DNA of 64,000 nt from positions 57,951 to 121,950 of the forward strand of contig CAMPJJ010000002.1 of assembly GCA_946886855.1 (NCBI GenBank), in the 5' to 3' direction. This document shows, piece after piece, positions 51,991 to 62,345 of this stretch. The translations under genes were made by a program, and so were the position numbers. A model generated the notes under the pieces. It was not told the origin of the DNA. It saw only the letters and a program-made list of their open reading frames with translations, and searched no databases. This DNA is from an uncultured Roseateles sp. Lineage in GTDB: Bacteria > Pseudomonadota > Gammaproteobacteria > Burkholderiales > Burkholderiaceae. The stretch's first letter is position 1. Each line of letters opens with the position of its first letter.

Positions 51991-52911
51991 ATGGACCTCC
52001 GACATCTGCGCTACTTCGTGACGGTCGCGGAGACCGGCCACATGACGCGCGCCGCGGCGCTGCTCGGGATGCAGCAGCCGCCGCTGAGCCAGCAGATCAA
52101 GACGCTGGAACAGGAGCTGGGCATCGCCCTGCTGCACCGCCATCCGAAGGGCGTGAGCCTGACCGACGGCGGCCGCCAGTTCCTGGACGAGGCGCGCCGG
52201 CTGCTGCGCGATTACAACGACATGCGCGACCGCATGGACCGGCTGGCCGGCGGCCAGCACGGGCTGCTGGCGATCGGCTTCACGAGCTCGGCGGCGGCGC
52301 ATGCGTTCACGCCGGCGGTGTTGCGCGCCTGCCGCGGCGAGCATCCCGGCATCGCGCTGACGATGACCGAGAACCACGCCGCCGGTCTGATCGAGGCGGT
52401 CGTGAAGTCGCGGCTGCATTGCGGCTTCCTGCGCGTGCCGGTGGCGCAGCCCGAGGGCGTCAGCTTCGAGACGCTGCTCACCGAGCCCGCGTTGCTGGCG
52501 CTGCCGCTGGACCACCGGCTCGCGACCGTGCCGCGCGCCGGGTCGACGCCGGTCCCGCTGGCGGAGCTGGAGGACGAGGACCTGATCCTCGTGCGCCGCC
52601 CCGGCGCGCCCGGCCTCTACGCCAACCTGCTGGCGCTGTGCGAGCGCGATGGCGTCAAGCCGCGCAGCTTCGTGGAGGTCGAGCGGATGATGATGAACCT
52701 GAACCTGGTGGCGGCCGGGGCGGGCATCACGGTCGTGCCGGCCTCGATGCGCGGCGTGCATGCGCATTCGATCGTGTTCCGGCCGCTGGAGAAACATGCG
52801 CGGCTGGAGGCGCCGCTGACGATCGCGTACCGCTCGCACGATCAGGAAGGGCCGACGGCGACCTTCCTGGCGCTGGCCCGGCGCATCGCGATGGAGCACC
52901 GCGATGCATAG
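51991..52911 (+). CDS. LysR-family transcriptional regulator
   Basis: A 306-residue LTTR. The N-terminal HTH is M-D-L-R-H-L-R-Y-F-V-T-V-A-E-T-G-H-M-T-R-A-A, then Q-P-P-L-S-Q-Q-I-K-T-L-E. The effector domain follows from about 90. It diverges from the porin gene and overlaps the Bug gene by 8 bp, so it probably controls both. The divergent gap 51819-51990 has several AT-rich T-N11-A candidates but no clear one. Confidence 0.93.
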   Translation: MDLRHLRYFVTVAETGHMTRAAALLGMQQPPLSQQIKTLEQELGIALLHRHPKGVSLTDGGRQFLDEARRLLRDYNDMRDRMDRLAGGQHGLLAIGFTSSAAAHAFTPAVLRACRGEHPGIALTMTENHAAGLIEAVVKSRLHCGFLRVPVAQPEGVSFETLLTEPALLALPLDHRLATVPRAGSTPVPLAELEDEDLILVRRPGAPGLYANLLALCERDGVKPRSFVEVERMMMNLNLVAAGAGITVVPASMRGVHAHSIVFRPLEKHARLEAPLTIAYRSHDQEGPTATFLALARRIAMEHRDA

Positions 52912-53872
52912 GCGCGACCTGCTGAAAGCCGGCATCGTCGCAGCGGGCCTGGCCCGCGTGGCGCAGGCGCAGACGACGGGCACCGCAGCCGAATCGTGGC
53001 CGACACGCCCCCTCCATCTCATCGTCGCCTACCCGCCCGGCGGCGTCAGCGACGAGACCGCGCGCGCGCTCGCACAGCACATGGGCACCCGGCTGAAGGT
53101 GCCGGTGATCGTCGAGAACCGCGCCGGCGCGGGCGGCCTGACCGCGCTGGAGTCGCTCGCGCGCGCGGCGCCGGACGGCCACACGCTGGCCTACTGCGCG
53201 ATCTCGCCCCTGGTGTTCGCGCCGGCCGGCGCTTCGCTCTCCGCGACGGCGCCGGAGGTGGCGCCCGTCGTCGGCATCATGGACACGCCGGTGCTGGTGC
53301 TCGCGCATCCGTCGTTCAAGCCGAAGGACTTCGCCGCGATGCTCGCCGCCGCGCGCGCCGCGCCGGGTCGCCTGCGCTGGGCAACCTCGGGTCACGCGAC
53401 CGTCGGGCACATGGTGCTGGCGCAGGTGCGCGCCGCGGCGCGCGTGGACATCATCCACGTGCCCTACAAGGGCGGCGGCCAGCAATTGACCGATGCGATC
53501 GGCGGGCAGTTCGAGCTGCTGTCCTCGAACGTCGCGTCGCAGCAGCTGCAGTTCGTGCGGCAGGGCAAGCTCAAGGCGCTGGCGATCGGCTCGCCGGTGC
53601 GGCTGCCGGTGCTGCCCGAGGTGCCGACCTTGGCCGAGCTGGGATTCCCCGACGCGAACCTGGTCTCGACCTTCGGCCTGTTCGCGCCTCGCGGGGTGCC
53701 TGAAGACCGGCTGCGACTGATCAATGCGGTGATCAACGAGGCGCTGCGGCTGCCCGAGATCCGCTCCAGGATCCTCGACGTCAGCAACCTGCCGACCGGT
53801 GGCTCGTCAGCAGACTTCGCCGCGCGCATCGCGAAGGAACGGGACCGCGCGCTGCGCGCGCCGGCGGATTGA
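52904..53872 (+). CDS. Bug-family (TctC-like) periplasmic substrate-binding protein
   Basis: A 322-residue tripartite tricarboxylate transporter receptor. A Tat-like leader (H-R-R-D-L-L-K) is followed by R-P-L-H-L-I-V-A-Y-P-P-G-G, V-E-N-R-A-G-A-G-G and V-P-Y-K-G-G-G-Q, the Bug ligand loops. Bug proteins bind carboxylates or amides. No TctA/TctB membrane genes are adjacent. It overlaps the LysR gene by 8 bp. The 180 bp after it hold nothing I can identify. Confidence 0.92.
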   Translation: MHRRDLLKAGIVAAGLARVAQAQTTGTAAESWPTRPLHLIVAYPPGGVSDETARALAQHMGTRLKVPVIVENRAGAGGLTALESLARAAPDGHTLAYCAISPLVFAPAGASLSATAPEVAPVVGIMDTPVLVLAHPSFKPKDFAAMLAAARAAPGRLRWATSGHATVGHMVLAQVRAAARVDIIHVPYKGGGQQLTDAIGGQFELLSSNVASQQLQFVRQGKLKALAIGSPVRLPVLPEVPTLAELGFPDANLVSTFGLFAPRGVPEDRLRLINAVINEALRLPEIRSRILDVSNLPTGGSSADFAARIAKERDRALRAPAD

Positions 53873-54052
53873 GGCGGGGGCATTCCACCTGCCTCGATTC
53901 AGCGCTTGGCCGCCAGGGCATGAGGCTGTCGGACCTTCGGTCCTCCAGCGCTCGCGGGCGTCGCCCAGTCCACCGGACTGGGCTCGGTCCCGCTCTCCCC
54001 GGCCGGCAAGCGTCCAAACCTCACGCCCTGCCGTCCCTGCACCACCGAGGAC

Positions 54053-55159
54053 TCAGGAGACACCGCTGCGTGCGACGACTTCCTCGGCGATCGCCAGCGC
54101 GCTCGTGAGACCGGGTGACTCGATGCCCATCAGGTTCACCAGACCCGGTACGCCGTGCTGCGCGGGACCGTCGATGCGGAAGTCCGGCGCGGGCTCGTGC
54201 GGCGCATGGATCTTCGGCCGCACGCCGCTGTACGCAGGCTGCAGCGCGCCGTCCGGCAGCGCGGGCCAGTAGCGGCGCACGTCGTCGTAGAACACGTCGG
54301 CGCGGGCGGGATCGACGGCGTAGTCGATGTCTTCGGGGTTCTCGACGTCCAGCCACTGCGCATCAGGTCCGAAGCGCGCCTGACCGCCAAGGTCCAGCGT
54401 GAGGTGAACGCCCAGCCACGCGTCCTGCGGCATCGGGTACACGAGCCGCGAGAACGGCGCCCGCCCCTGCAGCGCGAAATAGCAGCCCTTGCTGAAGCGC
54501 GCCGTCGGCGGCGTAGGCAGACCCTCGATCGCGGCGGCGAGGATTGGCGCCTGCAACCCGGTTGCGTTGACGACGATGCGGGCGCCAAGTGTCATGTCGT
54601 CGGTGTGAATCACGTGTCCGGCGCCGTCGCGGCGCACCGCGGTCACCGCCGCGCCGAAGGCGACCGCACCGCCGTGCCGCTCCAGATCGCCCTGCAACGA
54701 GAGCATCAGCCCGTGGCTGTCGACGATGCCGGTCGACGGCGAGAGCAACGCGGCCTCGCATCGCAGCTGGGGCTCGAGCGCGAGAGCTTCCTCGCGCGTG
54801 AGCCAGCGCAGGTCGTCGACGCCGTTCGCAGCGGCTTTCGCCTGCAGCGCGCGCAGTCCTGGCAGTTGTTCCACCGACGTCGCGACGACGAGCTTGCCGC
54901 AGCGGCGATGCGGCACGCCGTGGGATTCGCAGTGCGCGTAGAGCAGCTGTTTGCCGCGCACGCACAGGCGCGCCTTCAACGATCCCGCCGGGTAGTAGAG
55001 CCCGGCGTGGATGACCTCGCTGTTGCGCGAGCTCACACCGGTGCCGATGGCGAGCTCGCGTTCGAGCACCAGCGTTTCCAGACCGCGCATCGCCAGCGCC
55101 CGGCCGACCGCGAGGCCGACGACGCCGGCCCCGATCACCACCGCATCGACTTGATCCAT
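54053..55159 (-). CDS. FAD-dependent oxidoreductase, L-2-hydroxyglutarate oxidase-like
   Basis: A 368-residue DAO-family enzyme. The FAD-binding motif is [12 protein letters not shown] at the start, [14 protein letters not shown] the second flavin contact, and [14 protein letters not shown] the C-terminal flavin loop. The pattern [12 protein letters not shown] matches LhgO, which oxidises L-2-hydroxyglutarate and feeds the respiratory chain. A related 2-hydroxyacid may be the true substrate. Confidence 0.85.
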   Translation of the reverse strand: MDQVDAVVIGAGVVGLAVGRALAMRGLETLVLERELAIGTGVSSRNSEVIHAGLYYPAGSLKARLCVRGKQLLYAHCESHGVPHRRCGKLVVATSVEQLPGLRALQAKAAANGVDDLRWLTREEALALEPQLRCEAALLSPSTGIVDSHGLMLSLQGDLERHGGAVAFGAAVTAVRRDGAGHVIHTDDMTLGARIVVNATGLQAPILAAAIEGLPTPPTARFSKGCYFALQGRAPFSRLVYPMPQDAWLGVHLTLDLGGQARFGPDAQWLDVENPEDIDYAVDPARADVFYDDVRRYWPALPDGALQPAYSGVRPKIHAPHEPAPDFRIDGPAQHGVPGLVNLMGIESPGLTSALAIAEEVVARSGVS

Positions 55160-55209
55160 GCGGGCGATTGTGACCAGCCTTGTCCGTCTCGTGCGGGCTC
55201 CGTCGACGA

Positions 55210-56058
55210 TCAGGCGCGCAGGTCCGCGAGCGCGTGCGAATGCCGGAGCCCGAAGACACTAACAGCGGCCGCGTCGTGGCTGAACTCGCCAGCGGCAAGC
55301 CTGTGCGCGAGGGTCTCCAGATCCAGCGTCAGGAATTCGCTGACCTCGCCGTCGCCGTTGCGCGGCGAGAAGCCGGCGGGCAGCTGAAGGCTGAAGACGT
55401 GCAGCACTTCGTCGTGAAGGCCCTCCACTTCCATGCGCGTGCTGCGCAGCGCCCCGCGCGCCTGCACCGCGGCGCTGATCGCCATGGGCACAGCCGCCTC
55501 CTCGAGCAACTCGCGGCGCGCACAGTCGACCAGGTCCTCATCGGCGGTCAGCCCGCCGGCGGCGAGGTTGTCCAGCTTGCCCGGATCGGTCGCCTTCGAC
55601 AGCGCGCGCCGACCGCACACGAGCCGCGCGCCCGGCAGGAAGCCGTTGATGTGCACCGCGCGGCTCATCAGCCCGAAGAAGCGGAAGGCGGCGCGCTCCA
55701 GGCGGAACAGGACTTCGCCGCGCTCGACGCAGGGATCTTCGACGGGCCGCTCGCAGGCGTAACGCTCGCCGCGCCAGCCGGTGATGGCGCCGCGCTCCTT
55801 CAACGCGAGCGCGACATCGCCGATGTGCCGGGAACGGGCCTCGACATCGAGCGCCTCAGCGTCCCAGCACAGCGCGCCATCACGGCGCTCCAGTTCGGGC
55901 CAGACCTCGCCGAGCAAGACCTGGCGCATCGGATGCACCCGACCGATCGTGAGGTCGCCCAATCGCAGCGGAATGAGTCCGTCCGGCACCGGCTGACTCG
56001 CGAGTTGCAGACAGCGCGGAATGATGGCGACGAGCGAGGGCGGCAGCAGCGAAGGCAT
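55210..56058 (-). CDS. DUF4743-Nudix hydrolase
   Basis: A 282-residue protein: the N-terminal half is DUF4743 ([16 protein letters not shown]), the C-terminal half a Nudix domain with the box G-G-L-x5[15 protein letters not shown] (slightly atypical, as two Ala follow the Glu). Plant and fungal relatives are linked to thiamine pyrophosphokinase. The start at 56058 has GGAGAG 9 nt upstream; a TTG-started longer frame is not supported. Confidence 0.85.
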   Translation of the reverse strand: MPSLLPPSLVAIIPRCLQLASQPVPDGLIPLRLGDLTIGRVHPMRQVLLGEVWPELERRDGALCWDAEALDVEARSRHIGDVALALKERGAITGWRGERYACERPVEDPCVERGEVLFRLERAAFRFFGLMSRAVHINGFLPGARLVCGRRALSKATDPGKLDNLAAGGLTADEDLVDCARRELLEEAAVPMAISAAVQARGALRSTRMEVEGLHDEVLHVFSLQLPAGFSPRNGDGEVSEFLTLDLETLAHRLAAGEFSHDAAAVSVFGLRHSHALADLRA

Positions 56059-56086
56059 GCGCAGATTCTCTCCGGGTCGCGCCAAG

Positions 56087-56118
56087 AAAAAACCCCGCCA
56101 ACTTGCGTTGACGGGGTT
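56087..56118 (-). terminator. Rho-independent terminator of tRNA-Val
   Basis: Stem of AACCCCG / CGGGGTT, extended by AAC/GTT with a 2-nt mismatch, 4-nt loop, then TTTT on the minus strand. It begins 5 bp after the tRNA 3' end and precedes the Nudix gene. Confidence 0.85.
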
Positions 56119-56122
56119 GATC

Positions 56123-56197
56123 TGGTGGGCGGTGCAGGGTTCGAACCTGCGACCCCTGCCGTGTGAAGGCAGTGCTCTACCGCTGAGCTAACCGCCC
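56123..56197 (-). tRNA. tRNA-Val (anticodon CAC)
   Basis: A 75-nt cloverleaf on the minus strand with encoded CCA. Acceptor arms GGGCGGT / ACCGCCC, D-arm A-GCTC / GAGC, anticodon stem CTGCC/GGCAG with loop TTCACAC (anticodon CAC, reads GUG), T-arm G-CAGG-TTCGAA-CCTGC. All conserved positions (T33, TTC) are present. Confidence 0.95.
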
Positions 56198-56268
56198 GGT
56201 CTTGTCGTCCGCCACCGCTGCCAAGCTCATTGCTTCGCTGCCGTTTTGGATGTCCGGGAAAGTCGAAG

Positions 56269-56298
56269 ATTATGCCATGAGAATTTGACGCGATTCAA
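56269..56298 (-). promoter_or_regulatory. Promoter of tRNA-Val
   Basis: Minus-strand TTGAAT (56298-56293), 18-bp spacer, CATAAT (56274-56269). It gives a tRNA precursor leader of about 65 nt. It lies between the dnaQ stop and the tRNA. Confidence 0.6.
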
Positions 56299-56320
56299 GC
56301 AGTGTTTGGCACGCGGCCCT

Positions 56321-57037
56321 TCAAGCGGCCACCGGCACCTGCCAGATGCGCTTGCCGCCGCTGGCCTTGTCGAGGTCCACCAGCGCCTTCTCATGCAAGG
56401 CCAGCTCCTCGGCCGTCGGCGCGATCACCGGCAGGTCGAAGGCGCTGAAGTCGATGGCCACGACTTCCAGCTGACCACCCTCGCCCGACGACGACGCGTT
56501 GTCGTCGATGACGAGCGAGTCCTGACCCCGCGTCAGCCGGATGAAGACCTCCGCCAGCAGCTCCGCGTCCTTCACCGCGCCGTGCAGGCCGCGGTTGCTG
56601 TTGTCGACCTCCAGCCGGCGGCACAGCGCGTCCAGCGAATTCGCCTTGCCCGGGAACATGTCCCGCGCCATCAGCAGCGTGTCGCGCACGCTCTCCACGC
56701 ATTCGTGCAGCGGCGCCTTGCCGCAGCGCTTGAGTTCGGCGTTGATGAAGCCGACGTCGAAGGCCGCGTTGTGCGCGATCAGCTCCGCGTCGCGGATGAA
56801 CGCGAGGAACTCCTCGACGATCTCCGCGAACTTGGGCTTGTCGGACAGGAACTCGGCGCTCAGCCCGTGGACGCGGAACGCCTCCTCGGGCATGTCGCGT
56901 TCGGGGTTCAGGTAGAAGTGCAGATGGCGGCCCGTCAGCTGACGGTTGACCATCTCCACGCAGCCGATGTCGACGACGCGGTCGCCCGATTCAGGATTCA
57001 GGCCGGTGGTTTCGGTGTCGAAGAAGATCTGACGCAT
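56321..57037 (-). CDS. dnaQ: DNA polymerase III epsilon subunit (proofreading exonuclease)
   Basis: A 238-residue 3'-5' exonuclease. Exo I is F-F-D-T-E-T-T-G-L (DxE), Exo II H-N-A-A-F-D-V-G-F, Exo III H-G-A-V-K-D-A (H-x4-D type). The length and C-terminal extension match DnaQ, which binds the alpha subunit. It is upstream of the tRNA gene and 27 bp downstream of lgt on the same strand. Confidence 0.96.
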   Translation of the reverse strand: MRQIFFDTETTGLNPESGDRVVDIGCVEMVNRQLTGRHLHFYLNPERDMPEEAFRVHGLSAEFLSDKPKFAEIVEEFLAFIRDAELIAHNAAFDVGFINAELKRCGKAPLHECVESVRDTLLMARDMFPGKANSLDALCRRLEVDNSNRGLHGAVKDAELLAEVFIRLTRGQDSLVIDDNASSSGEGGQLEVVAIDFSAFDLPVIAPTAEELALHEKALVDLDKASGGKRIWQVPVAA

Positions 57038-57064
57038 GTCGGTCTCGAAGGGATGTCGCCCCGC

Positions 57065-57901
57065 TCAGCGGGTCGCGGGCGCCGCCCGCAGACGTGCCGC
57101 ACGCCGATAGCCCCACAGCATCATGAGGATGCCGGCGACGATCATCGGCGCGCTCAGCCATTGGCCCTGGCTCAGGTGCAGCGGCTGCTTGTCGAGCGTG
57201 AGGAAACTGTCGGGCTCGCGGAAGTACTCGGCGACGAAACGGGCCACGCCGTAGCCGACCAGGAACAGCCCCGACACCGCCGCCATCGGCCGCGGCTTGC
57301 GCGCGAACAGCCACAGCACGATGAACAGCAGCACGCCCTCGCCCAGGAACTGGTACAGCTGCGACGGGTGGCGCGGCGTCAGCACGGCGTCATGCGCCTG
57401 CGGGAAGACCATGGCCCACGGCAGGCCGGGATCGGCGGCACGGCCCCACAGCTCACCGTTGATGAAGTTGCCCAGACGACCCGCGGCCAACCCGGGCGGC
57501 ACGCACGGCGCGACGATGTCGCCGACCTCGAGGAAGTGGAAACCCCGCCGCCAGGCGAAGACGGCCAGCGCGACCAGCACCCCCAGCAGCCCGCCGTGGA
57601 AGGACATGCCGCCCTGCCACACCGCCAGGATCTCGCCCGGATGGCTCAGGTAGTAGCCCGGCTTGTAGAAGAACACGTAGCCCAGCCGACCGCCCAGCAC
57701 CACGCCGAGCACGCCGTAGAACAGCAGGTCATCGATGTCGCGGCGGGTCCAGCCGCGCGCCGCGTTCCAGGGCTTGCGGACCATGCGGTTGCCCAGCCAC
57801 AGGAAGAGCCCGAAGGCCGTCAGGTACATCAGCCCGTACCAATGGATCGGCCATCCGAAGATGTTGATGGCGACAGGGTCGAACTGGGGATGGACCAACA
57901 T
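57065..57901 (-). CDS. lgt: Prolipoprotein diacylglyceryl transferase
   Basis: A 278-residue membrane enzyme transferring diacylglycerol to the lipobox Cys. It has seven hydrophobic helices; the Lgt signature [14 protein letters not shown] is present, with H-G-G-L-L-G in the preceding segment and Y-G-L-M-Y-L at the start. It matches E. coli Lgt in length. Confidence 0.96.
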   Translation of the reverse strand: MLVHPQFDPVAINIFGWPIHWYGLMYLTAFGLFLWLGNRMVRKPWNAARGWTRRDIDDLLFYGVLGVVLGGRLGYVFFYKPGYYLSHPGEILAVWQGGMSFHGGLLGVLVALAVFAWRRGFHFLEVGDIVAPCVPPGLAAGRLGNFINGELWGRAADPGLPWAMVFPQAHDAVLTPRHPSQLYQFLGEGVLLFIVLWLFARKPRPMAAVSGLFLVGYGVARFVAEYFREPDSFLTLDKQPLHLSQGQWLSAPMIVAGILMMLWGYRRAARLRAAPATR

Positions 57902-57949
57902 GGAGAGAGCTTTACCGCGTCGAGAAGGCGCGAATCATAAAGCTGGGCG

Positions 57950-59002
57950 TCAGTTCCCCAGCGCGGCGAGCTGCTTGCGGCAGTCCTCGATGTCGCCGTG
58001 GCTGCCGCGGCGGTTGTCGATGCAACGCTGCAGCGCGGCGCGCGCGCCGGTCTTGTCGCCCTTGCCCGCCAGCGCGCTGCCCAGTCGCCGGTCCAGCCCC
58101 AGCTGCTCGGCGCCCTGCAGGGTCCGGGCACGCTCGAAGGCAGCCACCGCCTTGTCGTACTGGCCCAGCGCGTCATACGCACGACCCAGGCCATAGGCGC
58201 CCATCGCCTGGTGGGGCTGGCTCTTGAGCAGCTCCTCGAACCAGGGCACCGCCCGCTCCTTCTGGTCGCCGAAGAACAGGTTGCGGCCGTAGTCGCTCCA
58301 CAGCACGCGCTGCTCCAGCAGCAGCTCGGGCCGCTGCGTGCGCACCGCGCGCAGCGCCTTCTCCATCGCCGGCCAATCCTTCCTGGACGCCGCCACCCGC
58401 GCGCGCATGAGACCCAGCTGCGCCGGGTCCTTCACCTCCTGCTCGAGCGCGCGCGCCTTGGATTCCCCGCCGCCGACGAAGCTCGGCAGGGCCAGGTAGT
58501 ACTGCTGCAGCGCGCTGCGCGGCTCGGGCGCGTCGGGCAGCAGCGTCATCGCGCGCTGCGCCAGTTCGCTCACCCGGCCCAGCGAGCCCAGCGCCTTGAA
58601 CTTGCTGCCGCCCCGCGCCTGCATGACCAGGGCCAGCGCCAGCGCGTAATGGCAGGCGCCTTCATCGGGCGCGCGCTGCACGCATTGCTCCAGGCGCTGG
58701 ATGTTCTGCTTCAGGACCGCGCCGTCCACCAGGTCCAGTTGCGCCAGCGCCAGCGCGGCCACCGCCTGCGCGTCGTCCGGATCGGCCTTCACGCGCTGCG
58801 CGGCCAGTTTCTCCAGATCGTCGGCGCGGCCGGCGTCCAGCAGGGCTTGCAGCTCGGTGTCCTTCAGCACGGCGGCCTCGGCCGCGGTCGCGAAGGCCAC
58901 GCTCATGAGCATCGACAAACCGGTCACGACGCAGATCGCACCGATCAGGCGTCGCCAGGTGCCGCGGCGGCCGGCGGCGTCGTTCTTGCGGGGAGCTTTC
59001 AC
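57950..59002 (-). CDS. Exported TPR-repeat protein
   Basis: About 350 residues. After a Lys/Arg-rich N-terminus comes a hydrophobic signal (L-I-G-A-I-C-V-V-T-G-L-S-M-L-M-S-V-A-F-A-T-A-A), then TPR-like repeats (A-L-A-L-A-Q-L-D-L-V-D, Y-G-L-G-R-A-Y-D-A-L-G-Q-Y-D-K-A-V-A-A-F). The GTG at 59002 has AAAGGA 9 nt upstream and is preferred; the ATG at 59020 would add six residues. Probably periplasmic; role unknown. Confidence 0.75.
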   Translation of the reverse strand: MKAPRKNDAAGRRGTWRRLIGAICVVTGLSMLMSVAFATAAEAAVLKDTELQALLDAGRADDLEKLAAQRVKADPDDAQAVAALALAQLDLVDGAVLKQNIQRLEQCVQRAPDEGACHYALALALVMQARGGSKFKALGSLGRVSELAQRAMTLLPDAPEPRSALQQYYLALPSFVGGGESKARALEQEVKDPAQLGLMRARVAASRKDWPAMEKALRAVRTQRPELLLEQRVLWSDYGRNLFFGDQKERAVPWFEELLKSQPHQAMGAYGLGRAYDALGQYDKAVAAFERARTLQGAEQLGLDRRLGSALAGKGDKTGARAALQRCIDNRRGSHGDIEDCRKQLAALGN

Positions 59003-59136
59003 GGGGGAAGATCCTTTCATGGACAGATGGTCGCAGAACTCCGCCGGGCCTGCAGGCCGGTCACGGAACTTCATGCGGCTTCACGCCCGGCAACAAGCAG
59101 GCCGGGCCTGTCCGCGCCGACCGCCCGCACGGAGGG

Positions 59137-60036
59137 TCACGCCTTGACTTCCACCTGCCCGCGGACATGGTCGACGAACCGGTGCACCACCGGCGACGCG
59201 TCGCGGCGCCAGATCAGGCTGGTATCGCAGGCCGGCACGCGCGCCGACGGCCACGGCCGGTAGCGCACGCCGGGCCGCTGCAGCGCGCAGACCGACTGCG
59301 GCACCCAGGCCACGCCCATGCCCGCCGACACCAGGTTGACGATGGTCTGCATCTGGATGGCCTCCTGCGCGATGTGCGGCGTGGCGCCGTGCGCCCGGTA
59401 GAAACCCAGCAGGGCATCGAAGAGCGACGGCGCGATCTCCCTGGGGAACACGACCAGCGGCTCGCGCAGCACCTCCTCCAGCGACGGACTGCGGCGCCGC
59501 GCCAGTGCCCAGTCCTCCGCGTGCGCCAGCACCAGCGGCTCGGTCGACACGGTCAGGCACTCGAAGCCCGGGGGCTCCGCGCCGGGCGCGTGGATCGCGA
59601 AACCGGCGTCGAGCTCGCCCGTCTCGAAGCCGCGCAGCTGGACGTCGAGCGTCGCCTCGCGCAGGGCGAGTTGCACCTCCGGCAGCGCCTCGCGGAACAG
59701 CCGCAGCCAGCGCGGCATGTCGCCGTAACCGACGGTCGACACGAAGCCCAGGCTCAGGCGCCCGGCCTCGCCGCTGGCCGCCGCGCGCACGCGGGCGGGC
59801 ACCTGGTCCGCCTGCTCCACCAGGCGGGTCGACGCCGCCACGAGCGCCACCCCAGCCGCTGTCAGCGCGACCGTCCTGCGGCCGCGTTCCAGCAACTGGA
59901 CGCCGAGTTGCGCCTCCAGCTTCTGCACGGCCAGGCTGAGCGGCGGCTGCGTCATGTGCAGCCGTTCGGCGGCGCGGCCGAAGTGGAGTTCCTCGGCCAG
60001 CACCAGGAACTGCCGCAGGGGACGGAGCTCGATCAT
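59137..60036 (-). CDS. LysR-family regulator divergent from ilvD
   Basis: A 299-residue LTTR with [29 protein letters not shown] and [12 protein letters not shown]. It diverges from ilvD across 103 bp holding a CCAA-N7-TTGG palindrome. Control of ilvD is likely but unproven. Confidence 0.92.
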   Translation of the reverse strand: MIELRPLRQFLVLAEELHFGRAAERLHMTQPPLSLAVQKLEAQLGVQLLERGRRTVALTAAGVALVAASTRLVEQADQVPARVRAAASGEAGRLSLGFVSTVGYGDMPRWLRLFREALPEVQLALREATLDVQLRGFETGELDAGFAIHAPGAEPPGFECLTVSTEPLVLAHAEDWALARRRSPSLEEVLREPLVVFPREIAPSLFDALLGFYRAHGATPHIAQEAIQMQTIVNLVSAGMGVAWVPQSVCALQRPGVRYRPWPSARVPACDTSLIWRRDASPVVHRFVDHVRGQVEVKA

Positions 60037-60063
60037 CGATACATCGCATGAATCAAAACGCCG

Positions 60064-60078
60064 CCAACTATATATTGG
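60064..60078. promoter_or_regulatory. Candidate LysR site between the regulator and ilvD
   Basis: CCAACTATATATTGG, a CCAA-N7-TTGG inverted repeat with an AT core, centred 35 bp upstream of the LysR start and 69 bp upstream of ilvD. The AT core could also hold the -10 of either gene. Confidence 0.4.
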
Positions 60079-60139
60079 ACCCGCAGGAAGGCCAGACGCA
60101 TACTCAGCCGCTCCAAGCCCCGCTCGCCAGGACGACACC

Positions 60140-61873
60140 ATGACCGATCCGAAGAACAACGCCGCCCACGGCCCAGCAGCCGCCCCCCACGACGACGCGC
60201 CCAACCGCCGTTCGAAGCACATCACCGAAGGCGTCGCGCGCGCGCCCAACCGCTCGATGTACTACGGCATGGGCTACGAGGAAGGCGACTTCGGCAAGCC
60301 GATGATCGGCGTGGCCAATGGCCACTCGACGATCACGCCGTGCAACTCCGGCCTGCAGAAGCTGGCCGACGCCGCGGTCATCGGCCTGAAGGCGGCGGGC
60401 GCGAACGCGCAGCTGTTCGGCACGCCGACCATCTCCGACGGCATGGCCATGGGCACCGAGGGCATGAAGTACTCGCTGGTCTCGCGCGAGGTCATCGCCG
60501 ACTGCGTCGAGACCTGCGTGGGCGGCCAGTGGCTGGACGGCGTGATGGTGATCGGCGGCTGCGACAAGAACATGCCCGGCGGCATGATGGGCATGCTGCG
60601 CGCCAACGTGCCGGCGATCTACATCTACGGCGGCACCATCAAGCCGGGCCATTACAAGGGCCAGGACCTCAACATCGTCAGCGTCTTCGAGGCGGTCGGC
60701 CAGTTCAGCGCCGGCAAGATGAGCGAAGAGGACTTCTGCCAGATCGAGAAGCGCGCCATCCCCGGCAGCGGCTCCTGCGGCGGCATGTACACCGCCAACA
60801 CGATGAGCTCGGCGTTCGAGGCGCTGGGCATGTCGCTGCCCTACTCGTCGAGCATGTCCAACGTGGAGGACGAGGTCGTCGAGAACACCAAACGCGCCGC
60901 CGACTACCTGGTCGCCGCCGTCAAGGCCGACCTGAAGCCGCGCGACATCGTGACGAAGAAGGCCATCGAGAACGCCGTCGCGGTGATCATGGCCACCGGC
61001 GGCTCAACCAACGCGGTGCTGCACTTCCTGGCGATCGCGCACGCGGCCGAGGTGGACTGGACCATCGACGATTTCGAGCGCATGCGCACCAAGATCCCCG
61101 TGCTGTGCGACCTCAAGCCCAGTGGTCGTTTCCTGGCCGTGGACCTGCACAAGGCCGGCGGCATCCCCGCCGTCATGAAGCAGCTGCTGAAGGCCGGCCT
61201 GCTGCACGGCGACTGCATCACGATCACCGGCAAGACCGTCGCCGAGAACCTCGCCGACGTGCCGGACCTGTCGCCCGACCAGCAGGTGATCCGCGCCGTG
61301 GCCGATCCCATCTACGCGCAGGGCCACCTGGCCATCCTGAAGGGCAACCTGTCGCCCGAGGGCTGCGTGGCCAAGATCACCGGCCTCAAGAACCCGGTCA
61401 TCACCGGCCCGGCGCGCGTCTTCGACGACGAGCAGTCCGCGCTCGCGGCCATCATGGCCAACCAGATCAAGGCCGGCGACGTGATGGTGCTGCGCTACCT
61501 GGGTCCCAAGGGCGGGCCGGGCATGCCGGAGATGCTGGCGCCCACCGGCGCGCTGATCGGCCAGGGCCTGGGCGAAAGCGTCGGCCTGATCACCGACGGC
61601 CGCTTCTCGGGCGGCACCTGGGGCATGGTCGTCGGGCACGTCGCGCCGGAAGCCTATGAGGGTGGCACGATCGCGCTGGTGCAGGAAGGCGATTCGATCA
61701 CCATCGACGCGCTGCAGCTGCTGCTGCAGCTCAACGTCGACGATGCGGAACTGGCGCGCCGCAAGGCGGCCTGGACGAAACCCGCGCCGCGCTACACGCG
61801 GGGCGTGCTGGCGAAGTTCGCCAAGAACGCCTCGAGCGCCAGCTCGGGCGCGGTGCTCGACAAGTTCGAGTGA
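60140..61873 (+). CDS. ilvD: Dihydroxy-acid dehydratase
   Basis: A 577-residue IlvD that dehydrates dihydroxy acids in valine, leucine and isoleucine synthesis. Fe-S ligands are visible in G-C-D-K-N-M-P-G and [11 protein letters not shown]; further family motifs are [10 protein letters not shown] and [11 protein letters not shown]. The start at 60140 has CAGGA upstream; the first 20 residues are a variable leader. Followed by a GC hairpin at 61881-61902. Confidence 0.95.
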   Translation: MTDPKNNAAHGPAAAPHDDAPNRRSKHITEGVARAPNRSMYYGMGYEEGDFGKPMIGVANGHSTITPCNSGLQKLADAAVIGLKAAGANAQLFGTPTISDGMAMGTEGMKYSLVSREVIADCVETCVGGQWLDGVMVIGGCDKNMPGGMMGMLRANVPAIYIYGGTIKPGHYKGQDLNIVSVFEAVGQFSAGKMSEEDFCQIEKRAIPGSGSCGGMYTANTMSSAFEALGMSLPYSSSMSNVEDEVVENTKRAADYLVAAVKADLKPRDIVTKKAIENAVAVIMATGGSTNAVLHFLAIAHAAEVDWTIDDFERMRTKIPVLCDLKPSGRFLAVDLHKAGGIPAVMKQLLKAGLLHGDCITITGKTVAENLADVPDLSPDQQVIRAVADPIYAQGHLAILKGNLSPEGCVAKITGLKNPVITGPARVFDDEQSALAAIMANQIKAGDVMVLRYLGPKGGPGMPEMLAPTGALIGQGLGESVGLITDGRFSGGTWGMVVGHVAPEAYEGGTIALVQEGDSITIDALQLLLQLNVDDAELARRKAAWTKPAPRYTRGVLAKFAKNASSASSGAVLDKFE

Positions 61874-61880
61874 GGGGTCG

Positions 61881-61902
61881 GCGCCGGTCGCGAGGCCGGC
61901 GC
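61881..61902. terminator. GC hairpin between ilvD and the Trp-rich protein gene
   Basis: 7-bp stem GCGCCGG / CCGGCGC with an 8-nt loop and no T-run. It lies between convergent genes and may help end transcription. Confidence 0.4.
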
Positions 61903-61913
61903 AGCGCCGAGGA

Positions 61914-62162
61914 TCAACGCTTCTTGCGCGTCTTGTCGCCCTGCCCGATGGCGTCGAGCTGACGCTGCCGGCGCGCTTCCTTCTTCTCGTCCATCTTGTC
62001 CATTTCCCGCTTCTTGGTGTAACCCGTCTTGTCGGCGAATTCCCACCACACGATGGCCACCGGGAAGGGCGACAAGACCCACCACCAGCTCAGCGTTTCA
62101 AACGGGCCCACACTGGCCAGCTTGAGCAGAATCAACAAGACACCGATCACCATCAACCACAT
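61914..62162 (-). CDS. Small Trp-rich membrane protein (TIGR04438)
   Basis: An 82-residue protein with one or two hydrophobic segments holding five Trp (S-W-W-W-V-L-S, V-W-W-E-F), then a charged tail (K-K-R-E-M-D-K-M-D-E-K-K-E-A). This is the TIGR04438 pattern, largely confined to Burkholderiales. Function unknown. The start at 62162 is the second Met; the first adds an Arg-rich leader. Confidence 0.82.
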   Translation of the reverse strand: MWLMVIGVLLILLKLASVGPFETLSWWWVLSPFPVAIVWWEFADKTGYTKKREMDKMDEKKEARRQRQLDAIGQGDKTRKKR

Positions 62163-62345
62163 CGTCGTTCTCCTCGTGCGCACCCGGTCGGCGCGTCCCC
62201 CACCACTACAATCGCGCGAGCCCGGACGCTCCCGGCCGCCCGTCGACCTGCGTCGCGACCCGTCGTGCCGTCACGTCGCGGCGGCGACTGTCACGGCGGC
62301 GATTGTGGCGCCATTCGGAGACCGGACCCCACCTGAAAGGATGCC

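Noticed and set aside
49273..53022. 1249-codon minus-strand open frame
   Set aside because: It crosses the PEP-CTERM and porin genes in another frame and then runs antisense to LysR; no protein-like sequence.
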